Below, in pieces: positions 1 through 6,996 of a stretch of 64,000 nt of DNA. The DNA is from Rhizobium sp. SL86. GTDB taxonomy: Bacteria > Pseudomonadota > Alphaproteobacteria > Rhizobiales > Rhizobiaceae. The notes beneath the pieces were generated by a model. That model was given only the letters and a program-made list of their open reading frames with translations, did not search any database and was not told the origin of the DNA. Location of the stretch: positions 1,302,001 to 1,366,000 of the forward strand of contig NZ_JAPPRJ010000001.1 of assembly GCF_026672545.1 (NCBI RefSeq), read 5' to 3'. The first letter of the stretch is position 1; every line of letters starts with the position of its first letter. The position numbers were made by a program, and so were the translations under genes.

Positions 1-429
1 CTCGCTGAGGCTCTTGCCCTGCAGGTCATCCGCAAAACGGCCGACATTTTCACCCATCTGGCGGGTCATGCGGCCGATCTCCGGCTGCTCCTGGTTTTCC
101 AGCTCGGAACCGGCCTTCTGCATGGCGCTTGCAATTCCGGACACGCGGTCGGCCGCATAACCCTTCTGGCGCTCAGCAGCCTCTTCCGCGCTGTGATAGA
201 CGCCGGAGATTTCCTCCTTCGCCATCGAACGCACGGACGCCATATCCTCCTTCGCCTTCTGGCGCAGATCGGTTTCGGGCTTTTGAGCATCGCGCCCGGC
301 GGAATTTGCGGTGGAAGCGCCACCGGTTTCGGTTGTCCCTGCGGCGCGGGTGACGTCCGGTTTCTGCTGATAACCGGCATAGGAGGGGGAGGTCTTTGGA
401 CCGTCACCCTTGAACTCGTTGTCCGTCAT
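1..429 (-). CDS. Hydrophilic stress protein, partial (nutrient-deprivation-induced-like)
   Basis: The frame opens at the ATG complementary to 427-429 and stays open to the left edge, so about 143 N-terminal residues are visible and the C-terminus is missing. A GGGAGAG Shine-Dalgarno at 434-440 supports this start. The product is polar, rich in Ala, Glu, Lys and Gln, with a helical stretch (KAKEDMASVRSMAKEEI at about residues 50-66, then repeated Glu/Ala/Lys) and no membrane segment in the visible part. It resembles proteins annotated in rhizobia as nutrient-deprivation induced, but that is recollection of a family style rather than a motif match. An EcfG-like promoter lies 62 bases upstream, which fits a general-stress role. 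Its biochemical function is unknown. Confidence 0.6.
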   Translation of the reverse strand, partial: MTDNEFKGDGPKTSPSYAGYQQKPDVTRAAGTTETGGASTANSAGRDAQKPETDLRQKAKEDMASVRSMAKEEISGVYHSAEEAAERQKGYAADRVSGIASAMQKAGSELENQEQPEIGRMTRQMGENVGRFADDLQGKSLSE

Positions 430-490
430 GGAACTCTCCCTTGCGTGTTCAGGTGATGGGCGTTGCGAAGAGCTCGCAACGATCGCAAAC

Positions 491-517
491 CGAACAGGTG
501 GAGGGGCTTATTGTTCC
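491..517 (-). promoter_or_regulatory. EcfG-like (general stress sigma) promoter
   Basis: On the minus strand GGAAC (517-513) is followed after 16 bases by TGTTCG (496-491), close to the alphaproteobacterial EcfG pattern GGAAC-N16/17-CGTT. It would start transcription near 484 and read into the gene beginning at 429. Confidence 0.5.
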
Positions 518-560
518 AGCGAGGCGGACGGTAAGGCAGGTGACGCGACGATCGGGCCGC

Positions 561-965
561 TCAGCCCATCATCTTCTGTGTCATCCAAAGCCCGGCGGCG
601 GCGGCAGTGCCGGTGAGCACCGTGCCCCAGGCCATATCGACGAGACTCATCATCACCGGCCAGTTCTTGAGCGTCGCCATGTTGGTGATGTCATAGGTGC
701 CGTAAGCAATGAGACCAAGAATGGCACCGGAGACGAACGCATTCAGCACGGTTCCGGATGCGAGGTGCGGCTGGATTGCGAAGTAGACGATGCCGCCGAC
801 ATAAAGCAGGTAAAACACGCCGGCGACTGCAAGATTGGGCCGTTCCAGCATCAGCTCGCCCAGTTGATCGCGGTAAAACGACGTCGCCACCTTGCCGAGC
901 CAGAGAAGATCGAGACCGAAAAAGACCGCCGCCGTCGACAGATAGGCCACTGCATAGACGAACAT
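561..965 (-). CDS. DUF2177 family membrane protein
   Basis: A 134-residue integral membrane protein with four hydrophobic segments, recognisable as DUF2177 from its LDLLWLG segment near the N-terminus and the central YDITNMATLKNW motif. An upstream in-frame TTG at 977 is possible, but the GGAG that overlaps it sits six bases before the ATG at 965, so that ATG is preferred. The gene lies 14 bases after the anti-sigma gene stop and is probably the third gene of the sigma/anti-sigma operon. DUF2177 genes recur beside RpoE/ChrR lipid-stress loci in alphaproteobacteria. No enzymatic role is established; a part in membrane-lipid modification or photo-oxidative stress is inferred from context only. 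Confidence 0.8.
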   Translation of the reverse strand: MFVYAVAYLSTAAVFFGLDLLWLGKVATSFYRDQLGELMLERPNLAVAGVFYLLYVGGIVYFAIQPHLASGTVLNAFVSGAILGLIAYGTYDITNMATLKNWPVMMSLVDMAWGTVLTGTAAAAGLWMTQKMMG

Positions 966-979
966 GGCGGTCTCCAAGG

Positions 980-1660
980 TCAGATCTTGAGGATCGGCTG
1001 AATGAGACGGACGATCCAGCTCGTGAATTTCAAAGGCGCTTCGGTGACGGCAAGGCAGATGCAGTCCTCGCCTTCTGTCGCCGTCGGCGTATGCAGAAGA
1101 TCGCCGTCGGCTTCTTCGAGATCGCCACGGGCGAACAGGTCATCGCCATCGGTGAAGCTGCCGGCCAGCACCAGCGTCAGCTCCCGGCCCTCATGTGTGT
1201 GTTCCGGGACCGGCTTTCCGGCCGGGATTTTCAACAGGCGAACCTGGGTCGCCGGATCGCCCGTATCGATGCGGATCTGGAAGGCGCCACGACCAAGCGC
1301 ACGCCATTTCAGGCTGGCCACATCACCGCCCAGGTAAGACCGGAGCGGTTCCGGAATGACGCCGGTCGGTACCGCGGCTTTCTGAGCCCGTGCGACCTCC
1401 GGCTTGCGTTGCGTCACACCGGAGGCCGGTTCGCAAGCGATGCGTGCCCGCATCTTCTCCCAGTCCGAACCGGAAACCGGATGATCGGCAACGATCTTGT
1501 CGAGAAGGGCACCTGCGGCGCCTTCCATGGCATCCAGCCTGCGCCGACAGGTGGGGCACAAAGCCAGATGCGTGGCGACCGCCAGGCTCCAGCCTTCCGA
1601 CAGGTTGCCGGAGGCGTAATCGAGAAGAAGCGTGTCGCTGATATGGTGCTGAATACTCAT
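980..1660 (-). CDS. chrR: Anti-sigma factor ChrR (zinc, cupin)
   Basis: This 226-residue protein matches the ChrR anti-sigma family that holds ECF11 RpoE inactive until singlet oxygen or organic peroxide triggers its loss. The N-terminal zinc domain carries His6, His31, Cys35 and Cys38, the same spacing as the zinc ligands of the Rhodobacter sphaeroides protein. The C-terminal half is a cupin-like domain with His154, His156, Glu160 and His190 as likely metal ligands. The ATG overlaps the stop of the upstream sigma gene by four bases (ATGA), so the two are translationally coupled, as expected for a stoichiometric sigma/anti-sigma pair. All key residues appear intact, so the switch should be functional. 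Confidence 0.93.
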   Translation of the reverse strand: MSIQHHISDTLLLDYASGNLSEGWSLAVATHLALCPTCRRRLDAMEGAAGALLDKIVADHPVSGSDWEKMRARIACEPASGVTQRKPEVARAQKAAVPTGVIPEPLRSYLGGDVASLKWRALGRGAFQIRIDTGDPATQVRLLKIPAGKPVPEHTHEGRELTLVLAGSFTDGDDLFARGDLEEADGDLLHTPTATEGEDCICLAVTEAPLKFTSWIVRLIQPILKI

Positions 1661-2238
1661 CGTTTACCCTCCAGCGTCGTCCGCAACTTGTCGAATGCGA
1701 GCCGGATCCGAGATTTGACGGTTCCCAAAGGCAGGCCCAGGTCCTCGGCAATCGCCGAGTGCGAGGCCTCATCAAAGAAGGCGCGTTTCAAGACGTCCAG
1801 TTGCTCCGCCGGTAGTGTTTCCATGGCCTTGCGCAACAATTCCGCATCCTGCCTGCCCTCGAGTTCAAGATCGGCCGGTGCGACGTCATCCCTGACGAAG
1901 GCCGGGTCGTTTTCATCGAAGACGGGGCGCTTGCGCCGGAAGGCGTCGATCCGCAGGTTCCGGGCGATGGTGAAGATCCAGGCCGAGGCATTGCCTCTCG
2001 CCGGATCGAACTGGGTCGCCTTGTTCCAGACGGCCATCATCGTTTCCTGCATCAGCTCTTCGGCCATCTGCGTGTCGCGTGTCTTCATCGCCATGAAGGA
2101 GCGGACACGCGGGCCGTAATGCCGAAAGATCGTTTCAAAGGCATCGACATCGCGTTCCTGGCCGACCTTTGCCAAAAGGACTGCGAATTGCGCCGGCGAA
2201 AGTTCCGTTTCCGATTGTGTCTTGTCAGTCCGTTTCAT
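1657..2238 (-). CDS. rpoE: ECF sigma factor RpoE (ECF11 type)
   Basis: A sigma-70 region 2 / region 4 protein of 193 residues from the chosen ATG. Region 2 is seen around AEELMQETMMAVWNKA and region 4 around LGLPLGTVKSRIRLAF. With its ChrR partner it forms the singlet-oxygen stress switch known from Rhodobacter. The open frame extends to an ATG at 2331, but the predicted ECF promoter would start transcription at about 2331-2333, leaving no leader; family members begin near the residues after 2238. The ribosome site at 2238 is weak (AGG directly before ATG), so a leaderless 224-residue form cannot be excluded. First gene of a three-gene operon with chrR and the DUF2177 gene. Confidence 0.9.
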   Translation of the reverse strand: MKRTDKTQSETELSPAQFAVLLAKVGQERDVDAFETIFRHYGPRVRSFMAMKTRDTQMAEELMQETMMAVWNKATQFDPARGNASAWIFTIARNLRIDAFRRKRPVFDENDPAFVRDDVAPADLELEGRQDAELLRKAMETLPAEQLDVLKRAFFDEASHSAIAEDLGLPLGTVKSRIRLAFDKLRTTLEGKR

Positions 2239-2338
2239 CCTGGCGCCATGCTTGACAGTCGAACGCGAGCGAGCGCTCGCCTTCTGATCGTTGTGGCATG
2301 TCGGGGCCAGGATGGAAACAGTTAAGCTCATGGCCTCC

Positions 2339-2366
2339 TTTACGCCCCCTCCTCAGTGCTGGATCA
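2339..2366 (-). promoter_or_regulatory. Autoregulatory ECF11 (RpoE) promoter
   Basis: On the minus strand TGATCC (2366-2361) and CGTAAA (2344-2339) are separated by 16 bases, matching the RpoE/ECF11 consensus (TGATCC and CGTA-rich -10). It points into rpoE-chrR and indicates that the sigma factor drives its own operon. Confidence 0.75.
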
Positions 2367-2449
2367 GACGAAGAAAAGAAAAAAACGGCAAATCCGTTTG
2401 CGAGCAGGTGCCGTAGAGGCCAAACAGAAGCTAACAACGGACATTGCAA

Positions 2450-3796
2450 ATGGTTTCACAAAATTCCGGTCGTCGTCGTATCGCCGTTATCGGCTCCGGG
2501 ATCAGCGGTCTGTCCGCTGCCTGGCTGACATCCAAGGCCCACGATGTGGTGCTTTATGAACATGACGACCGGCTGGGGGGCCATTCCAACACCGCAATCG
2601 TTTCAACCGCGGATGGCGAAATTCCGGTCGATACCGGCTTCATCGTCTTCAACGACAAGAACTATCCGAATCTCGTCGCCCTGTTCGACCATCTCAGCGT
2701 GAAAACCGAAGCTTCCGACATGTCGTTTGCGGCCTCGATCGATGGTGGCGGTTTCGAATATTCCGGAACAGGCTTAAAGGGCATCCTCGGCCAGCGCAGC
2801 AACGCCGCCCGGCCGCGCTTCTGGCGCATGCTTTCCGACGTTCTGCGCTTTTATCGCGAGGCCGAAGCGACCCTTGCCCGCAGCGACCTGGAGCGGGTGA
2901 CGCTCGGCGACCATCTCGACCGGGAGCGTTATTCGAAGAGCTTCATCGACGACCACCTGCTGCCGATGGGGGCCGCGATCTGGTCAATGACAACGACCGA
3001 CATGCGCTCTTATCCGCTGCATGCCTTCCTGCGCTTTTTCGTTCATCACGGGCTCATCCTGCTCTCCGGACGTCCGCAGTGGCGCACGGTAACCGGCGGC
3101 AGCCGCGCCTATGTGTCCCGCCTCGCCGATGCCTTCACGGGCGAAATCCGGCTTGGCTGCGGTGCGGCCCGCATCGAACGCAGGCCGGGCGCTGGTGTCG
3201 TGGTAAAAGACACCAAAGGCGGCGAGGACCGGTTCGACGATGTGATCATCGCAACCCATGCCGACCAGGCGCTTGCGCTGCTCTGTGATGCGGACGCGGT
3301 CGAGAGGGGCATTCTCGGCTCTTTCCGATACACCGACAATGTCGCCGTTTTGCATTCCGACGAACGGCTCATGCCAAAACGCAAGGCGGTCTGGTCCAGT
3401 TGGAACTATATTGGCGAAAAACGCCACAACGATGCTGCGCCGCTCTGCGTCACCTATTGGATGAACCGGCTGCAGAACATCGATGAGCGGCACCCGCTGT
3501 TCGTAACGTTGAATGCCTGCCGCGACATTCGGGAGGAGAAGGTGATTGCGACCTATCATTACACCCATCCGCTCTACGACATGCTGGCGATGACCGCACA
3601 ACGCCAGCTCTGGGAGCTGCAGGGACGCCGGAACACCTGGTTCTGCGGCGCGCATTTCGGCAGCGGCTTTCACGAGGACGGCCTGCAGTCCGGTCTTGCG
3701 GTCGCCGAGGCGGTCGCGGGCATACGCCGCCCCTGGGCCGTGCCGAACGAATCCGGCCGCATCTTCACCACCCCGTTCCTGGCAGCGGCCGAATGA
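2450..3796 (+). CDS. FAD-dependent amine oxidase/desaturase-like protein
   Basis: A 448-residue flavoprotein with an N-terminal Rossmann FAD motif (VIGSGISGLSAAW, residues 12-24) followed by the Glu of the second strand and RLGGHSNT, typical of NAD(P)-binding amine-oxidase/phytoene-desaturase-like enzymes. The C-terminal FCGAHFGSGFHEDG segment is the conserved second FAD-contact region. It heads a three-gene operon, with 4-base overlaps downstream, together with a DUF1365 protein and a CFA-synthase-like methyltransferase. The same trio is part of the RpoE/ChrR regulon in Rhodobacter, where the cluster is tied to methylated and furan fatty acids. A role in oxidising membrane acyl chains is therefore inferred. 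ATG at 2450 is preferred to a TTG at 2444. Confidence 0.85.
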   Translation: MVSQNSGRRRIAVIGSGISGLSAAWLTSKAHDVVLYEHDDRLGGHSNTAIVSTADGEIPVDTGFIVFNDKNYPNLVALFDHLSVKTEASDMSFAASIDGGGFEYSGTGLKGILGQRSNAARPRFWRMLSDVLRFYREAEATLARSDLERVTLGDHLDRERYSKSFIDDHLLPMGAAIWSMTTTDMRSYPLHAFLRFFVHHGLILLSGRPQWRTVTGGSRAYVSRLADAFTGEIRLGCGAARIERRPGAGVVVKDTKGGEDRFDDVIIATHADQALALLCDADAVERGILGSFRYTDNVAVLHSDERLMPKRKAVWSSWNYIGEKRHNDAAPLCVTYWMNRLQNIDERHPLFVTLNACRDIREEKVIATYHYTHPLYDMLAMTAQRQLWELQGRRNTWFCGAHFGSGFHEDGLQSGLAVAEAVAGIRRPWAVPNESGRIFTTPFLAAAE

Positions 3797-4593
3797 CAGG
3801 CGGCTCTGCCCTCTATTTCGGCGGCGTCGTGCACCAGAGACACCGGCCGAAAAAGCACCACCTGAATTACCGGGTCTTTTCCGTTCTGCTCGATCTGGAT
3901 GAGCTGGAGAGCCTCGACGGCAGCCTCAAGCTGTTCGGCTACAATCGGCGCGCGGTCTTCAGCTTCTGGGACAAGGACCATGGATGCGGTGAAAAGGGCG
4001 GCCTGCGCGCCTGGGTGCGGCAGCATCTGGCTTCAGCGGGCATCGCAAATGAGGGCTTGCGGGTGCGTGTGCTCTGCTATCCGCGCATTTTCGGTTACGT
4101 TTTCAATCCGCTGACCGTCTATTTCTGCGAGGATGACCAAGGGCGACTGCTGGCCCTGCTGTACGAGGTCTGCAATACTTTCATGGAACGGCATACCTAC
4201 GTCATTCCGGCAGCAGGCATCACGGAGGGTTCGGTGCGGCATTCCTGTTCGAAGGCGATGTATGTCTCTCCCTTCGTACCGATGGATTGCACCTATGATT
4301 TCGATATTGCCCCGCCGACCGAGCGTGTGAAGATTTCGATCAGCGAGCGCGATCAGGAGGGCAAGCTTTTGTATGCCAGTTTCAGCGGAGAGCGCTCGCC
4401 CTTGACCGACGCCACGCTGTCGCGCGCGCTTTTTGCCTATCCGCTGATGACGATGAAGGTGATGGCGGGCATCCACTGGGAAGCCTTGCGCCTCTGGCTG
4501 AAAGGCGTGCCGATCCATCGGCATCGCCCGGCAGAGAACCGCATTGCAAGTTCGGTGGAACATCCGGTTTTGAGTGGAGGAACGCAGACATGA
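3793..4593 (+). CDS. DUF1365 family protein
   Basis: A 266-residue protein recognised as DUF1365 from its N-terminal LYFGGVVHQRHRPKKH segment, the FGYNRRAVFSFWD and FGYVFNPLTVYFCED motifs and the conserved HTYVIP and KAMYVSPF regions. The family has no defined biochemistry, but members are almost always found between a flavin amine oxidase and a cyclopropane-fatty-acid-synthase-like methyltransferase, as here. Its ATG overlaps the upstream stop by four bases and its own stop overlaps the next ATG by four, so the trio is translationally coupled. A role in acyl-chain modification of phospholipids is inferred from this context. Confidence 0.88.
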   Translation: MTGGSALYFGGVVHQRHRPKKHHLNYRVFSVLLDLDELESLDGSLKLFGYNRRAVFSFWDKDHGCGEKGGLRAWVRQHLASAGIANEGLRVRVLCYPRIFGYVFNPLTVYFCEDDQGRLLALLYEVCNTFMERHTYVIPAAGITEGSVRHSCSKAMYVSPFVPMDCTYDFDIAPPTERVKISISERDQEGKLLYASFSGERSPLTDATLSRALFAYPLMTMKVMAGIHWEALRLWLKGVPIHRHRPAENRIASSVEHPVLSGGTQT

Positions 4594-5822
4594 CGCATGC
4601 CGGACATGGAGACCCGATCCTGTTTGCCGAACGCACGCCGTTTTGGGAACGCATGTTGTGCCGCATGCTGGCCCGCACGCGCCATGGCCGCCTGACGGTG
4701 GTCTTTCCCAGCGGCCGCGAACACCATTTCGGCGAAGGCCGGCAGGGGCCGAATGCCACGATCCGCTTCAACCGCTCGCGCGTGCTGCGCCGTATCGTGA
4801 CCCGCGGCAGCCTGGGTTTTGCCCGCTCCTACATGGATGGCGACTGGTCAACGCCCGATCTCGGTCAGGTTCTGGATCTCGCCATTGCCAATGAGAAGGA
4901 CTGGGCAAGGCTTGCCCGACCGATGGCGCTGATGGCGCGCCTGGCCCACTGGCGCCACCGCCTGCGCAACAATTCGAAATCCGGCAGCCGCCGCAACATC
5001 GCCTTCCATTATGACCTCGGCAATGCCTTCTATCGCCATTGGCTCGACCGGACGATGACCTATTCCTCGGCGATCTACACCCATCCCGACGCAAGTCTGG
5101 AAGAGGCGCAGCGGGAAAAATACGGCCGCATCATCCGCGAGCTCAACATTGGCCCGGACGATCATGTGCTGGAAATCGGCTGCGGCTGGGGCGGCTTCAT
5201 GGAACAGGCGATCCGCGAGACCGGCTGCCGTGTTACCGGTCTGACGCTCTCGAAGGAACAGGCCGCCTTCGCCCGCCACCGGCTTTCCGAGGCCGGACTT
5301 GCGGAAAAGGGCGAAATCCGGCTGCAGGATTACCGCGATTGCCGCGGCCAGTTCACGAAGATCGTCTCGATCGAGATGTTCGAGGCGGTCGGTGAGGAAC
5401 ACTGGCCGATCTATTTCGAGCAGGTGCGCGAGCTTCTGGTGCCCGGCGGACAGGCGATGATCCAGGTCATCACCATCGACGAAAGCCGCTTCGAGCATTA
5501 TCGGCGCCATGCGGACTTCATTCAGACCTATATCTTTCCGGGCGGCATGCTGCCGACACTCACGGGCTTTGCCGAAATTGCCCGCTCAGCGCGGCTGAAG
5601 GTTGAGGACTGTTTCCGTTTTGGCCGCGATTACGAGCGCACGCTTCTTGTCTGGGACAAGGCCTTCCGCGCCACCTGGCCAAAGATTGCGCCGCTCGGTT
5701 TCGATGAGCGATTCTTCCGCACCTGGCACTATTACCTGCATTATTGCGCCGCAGGTTTTCGAACCGGCCGCATCGATGTCGCCCAGTTCCGGCTACAAAA
5801 GGCTGCGGCATCCGCCACCTGA
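4590..5822 (+). CDS. Cyclopropane-fatty-acid-synthase-like SAM methyltransferase
   Basis: A 410-residue S-adenosylmethionine-dependent enzyme of the CFA synthase family. The SAM-binding motif VLEIGCGWGGF is at residues 193-203. Before it lie the family signatures FHYDLGNAFY (139-148) and MTYSSA, and after it the LTLSKEQ, EMFEAVGEEHW and IFPGGMLP blocks. It would methylate unsaturated acyl chains of membrane phospholipids in place. Because it is the third gene of an amine oxidase-DUF1365-methyltransferase operon beside an RpoE/ChrR pair, it may make methylated precursors of furan fatty acids rather than cyclopropane fatty acids. Sequence alone does not separate these two activities. Confidence 0.88.
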   Translation: MTHAGHGDPILFAERTPFWERMLCRMLARTRHGRLTVVFPSGREHHFGEGRQGPNATIRFNRSRVLRRIVTRGSLGFARSYMDGDWSTPDLGQVLDLAIANEKDWARLARPMALMARLAHWRHRLRNNSKSGSRRNIAFHYDLGNAFYRHWLDRTMTYSSAIYTHPDASLEEAQREKYGRIIRELNIGPDDHVLEIGCGWGGFMEQAIRETGCRVTGLTLSKEQAAFARHRLSEAGLAEKGEIRLQDYRDCRGQFTKIVSIEMFEAVGEEHWPIYFEQVRELLVPGGQAMIQVITIDESRFEHYRRHADFIQTYIFPGGMLPTLTGFAEIARSARLKVEDCFRFGRDYERTLLVWDKAFRATWPKIAPLGFDERFFRTWHYYLHYCAAGFRTGRIDVAQFRLQKAAASAT

Positions 5823-5839
5823 GCCGCACAAATACGACA

Positions 5840-5874
5840 AAGGGCCCGGAAGCAAATCCGGGCCCTTCGTCTTT
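5840..5874. terminator. Bidirectional intrinsic terminator
   Basis: An 11-bp perfect stem (5840-5850 with 5857-5867, core GGGCCCGGA) around a six-base loop is followed on the plus strand by CGTCTTTT. It separates the methyltransferase operon from the convergent SDR gene. Confidence 0.85.
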
Positions 5875-5896
5875 TGAAAACTGCGGCCTTTGCCGG

Positions 5897-6673
5897 TCAG
5901 CCCGGCTTGCGCAGCATCCGCCGCGTGAAACGGAAGAGCAGGTTCTTCGGCAGCGCGGCCAGGAACTTGATTCCGACGGCCATTTTCCAGGGAAAGATGA
6001 TCTCGTAGCGGCTGGTCTTCAGACCGGAAACGATCGCATCGGCGGCTTCGTCCGACGAGACGAGGAAGGGCATGGGGAAATCATTCTTCTTTGTGAGCGG
6101 GGTGTCGACGAAACCCGGATTGATGATGCGCAGGCGCACCCCTTCCCGCTCCAGTTCCGGGTAAAGCGCCTGGCAGAGATTGTTGAGCGCGGCCTTGCTC
6201 GCGCCGTAAAACCCACCACCAGGCAAGCCGACGAGACCGGCTACCGAGGCGATCACGGCAATCTCGCCCTGCCTTCTGGCGATCATATCCGGAATCACGG
6301 CCTCCATGGTATTCGCCGTGCCGACCACGTTGAGGTTCATCGTGGTGGCGAGATCGCGGGCGTCGAAGCGGCGCACGCTGTCGCGCTTGTAGGTTCCGGC
6401 GGAAAAGATGGCGAGATCGATCGGGCCGTGGGCGGCGCGAATGGCGTCTGCCGTCGCCAGTGCCGCGTCGCGATCCGTGATGTCCAGCGGGAAGGCAAAG
6501 ACGCGGCCGGCATGCTGCTCGGCCAATGCCTGCAGTTTTTCGGCGCTGCGGGCGCTGACGGCGACCCGCCACCCTTCCCGCACAAGCCGTTCGGCGACCG
6601 CCTTGCCAATGCCGGAACTGGCGCCGGTGATCCAGGCGAGCCTGCCGGTCTGTGATGGGCTGGTGTCGTTCAT
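5897..6673 (-). CDS. Short-chain dehydrogenase/reductase (SDR)
   Basis: A classical SDR of 258 residues. The cofactor-binding TGASSGIG motif is near residues 15-22, the NVVG-type structural segment follows mid-protein and the catalytic Tyr-Lys appears as YGASK with an upstream Ser in IASVAG. The Ser/Arg-rich context after strand 2 suggests NADP. The substrate is not evident. It is convergent with the CFA-like operon and is probably part of the same stress locus, since an SDR is also present in the comparable RpoE-regulated set of other alphaproteobacteria. The GGAGG ribosome site lies in a potential hairpin described separately. Confidence 0.85.
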   Translation of the reverse strand: MNDTSPSQTGRLAWITGASSGIGKAVAERLVREGWRVAVSARSAEKLQALAEQHAGRVFAFPLDITDRDAALATADAIRAAHGPIDLAIFSAGTYKRDSVRRFDARDLATTMNLNVVGTANTMEAVIPDMIARRQGEIAVIASVAGLVGLPGGGFYGASKAALNNLCQALYPELEREGVRLRIINPGFVDTPLTKKNDFPMPFLVSSDEAADAIVSGLKTSRYEIIFPWKMAVGIKFLAALPKNLLFRFTRRMLRKPG

Positions 6674-6677
6674 GAAA

Positions 6678-6712
6678 GCCTCCGTGTTTGCTCAGTACTA
6701 CGTGGCGGAGGC
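6678..6712 (-). promoter_or_regulatory. Hairpin that could hide the SDR ribosome-binding site
   Basis: On the minus strand GCCTCCG (6712-6706) can pair with CGGAGGC (6684-6678). The second arm contains the Shine-Dalgarno GGAGG of the SDR gene, so folding would mask it. The loop is 21 bases, so stability is only moderate. Confidence 0.35.
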
Positions 6713-6844
6713 TGTTTGGTTCTTTTTGGGTGTATGCGCGATTCGGCAGCTGCCTGTCAGAAGGAAACTTCTAGCCGGGACGATACGCCCCCTCTGGCTG
6801 CCGCCATCTCCCCCACACTGGCAAGGGGCTATAGCAGTCGAAAA

Positions 6845-6975
6845 AGGCCCCTCCCAACCCTCCCCACAAGGGGGAGGGCTTTAACCCAGCCGACCCGCCG
6901 AAGCCGATCGAAGCTCGGGTGGGTGCTGCAAAGTGTCTCCCCCCTTGTGGGGGAGAGAGGGGGCTTTGCCAAAGG
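6845..6975. repeat. Intergenic palindromic repeat element
   Basis: Two diverged inverted copies of about 55 bases face each other in the gap between the SDR and oxoprolinase genes. Each holds its own small palindrome: CCCTCCCC-ACAA-GGGGGAGGG at 6858-6878 and CTCCCCCC-TTGT-GGGGGAGAG at 6937-6957. The look is that of the short dispersed intergenic palindromes common in rhizobial chromosomes. It may also end transcripts. Nothing else is seen in the 323-base gene-free stretch from 6674 to 6996 beyond this and the SDR leader. Confidence 0.6.
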
Positions 6976-6996
6976 TTCAAGCAAAAGTGGAAGGCG

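Noticed and set aside
2281..2450. ECF11 promoter for the plus-strand lipid operon
   Set aside because: TGATCG at 2285 has no acceptable -10 at 16-17 bases, so it was not called.
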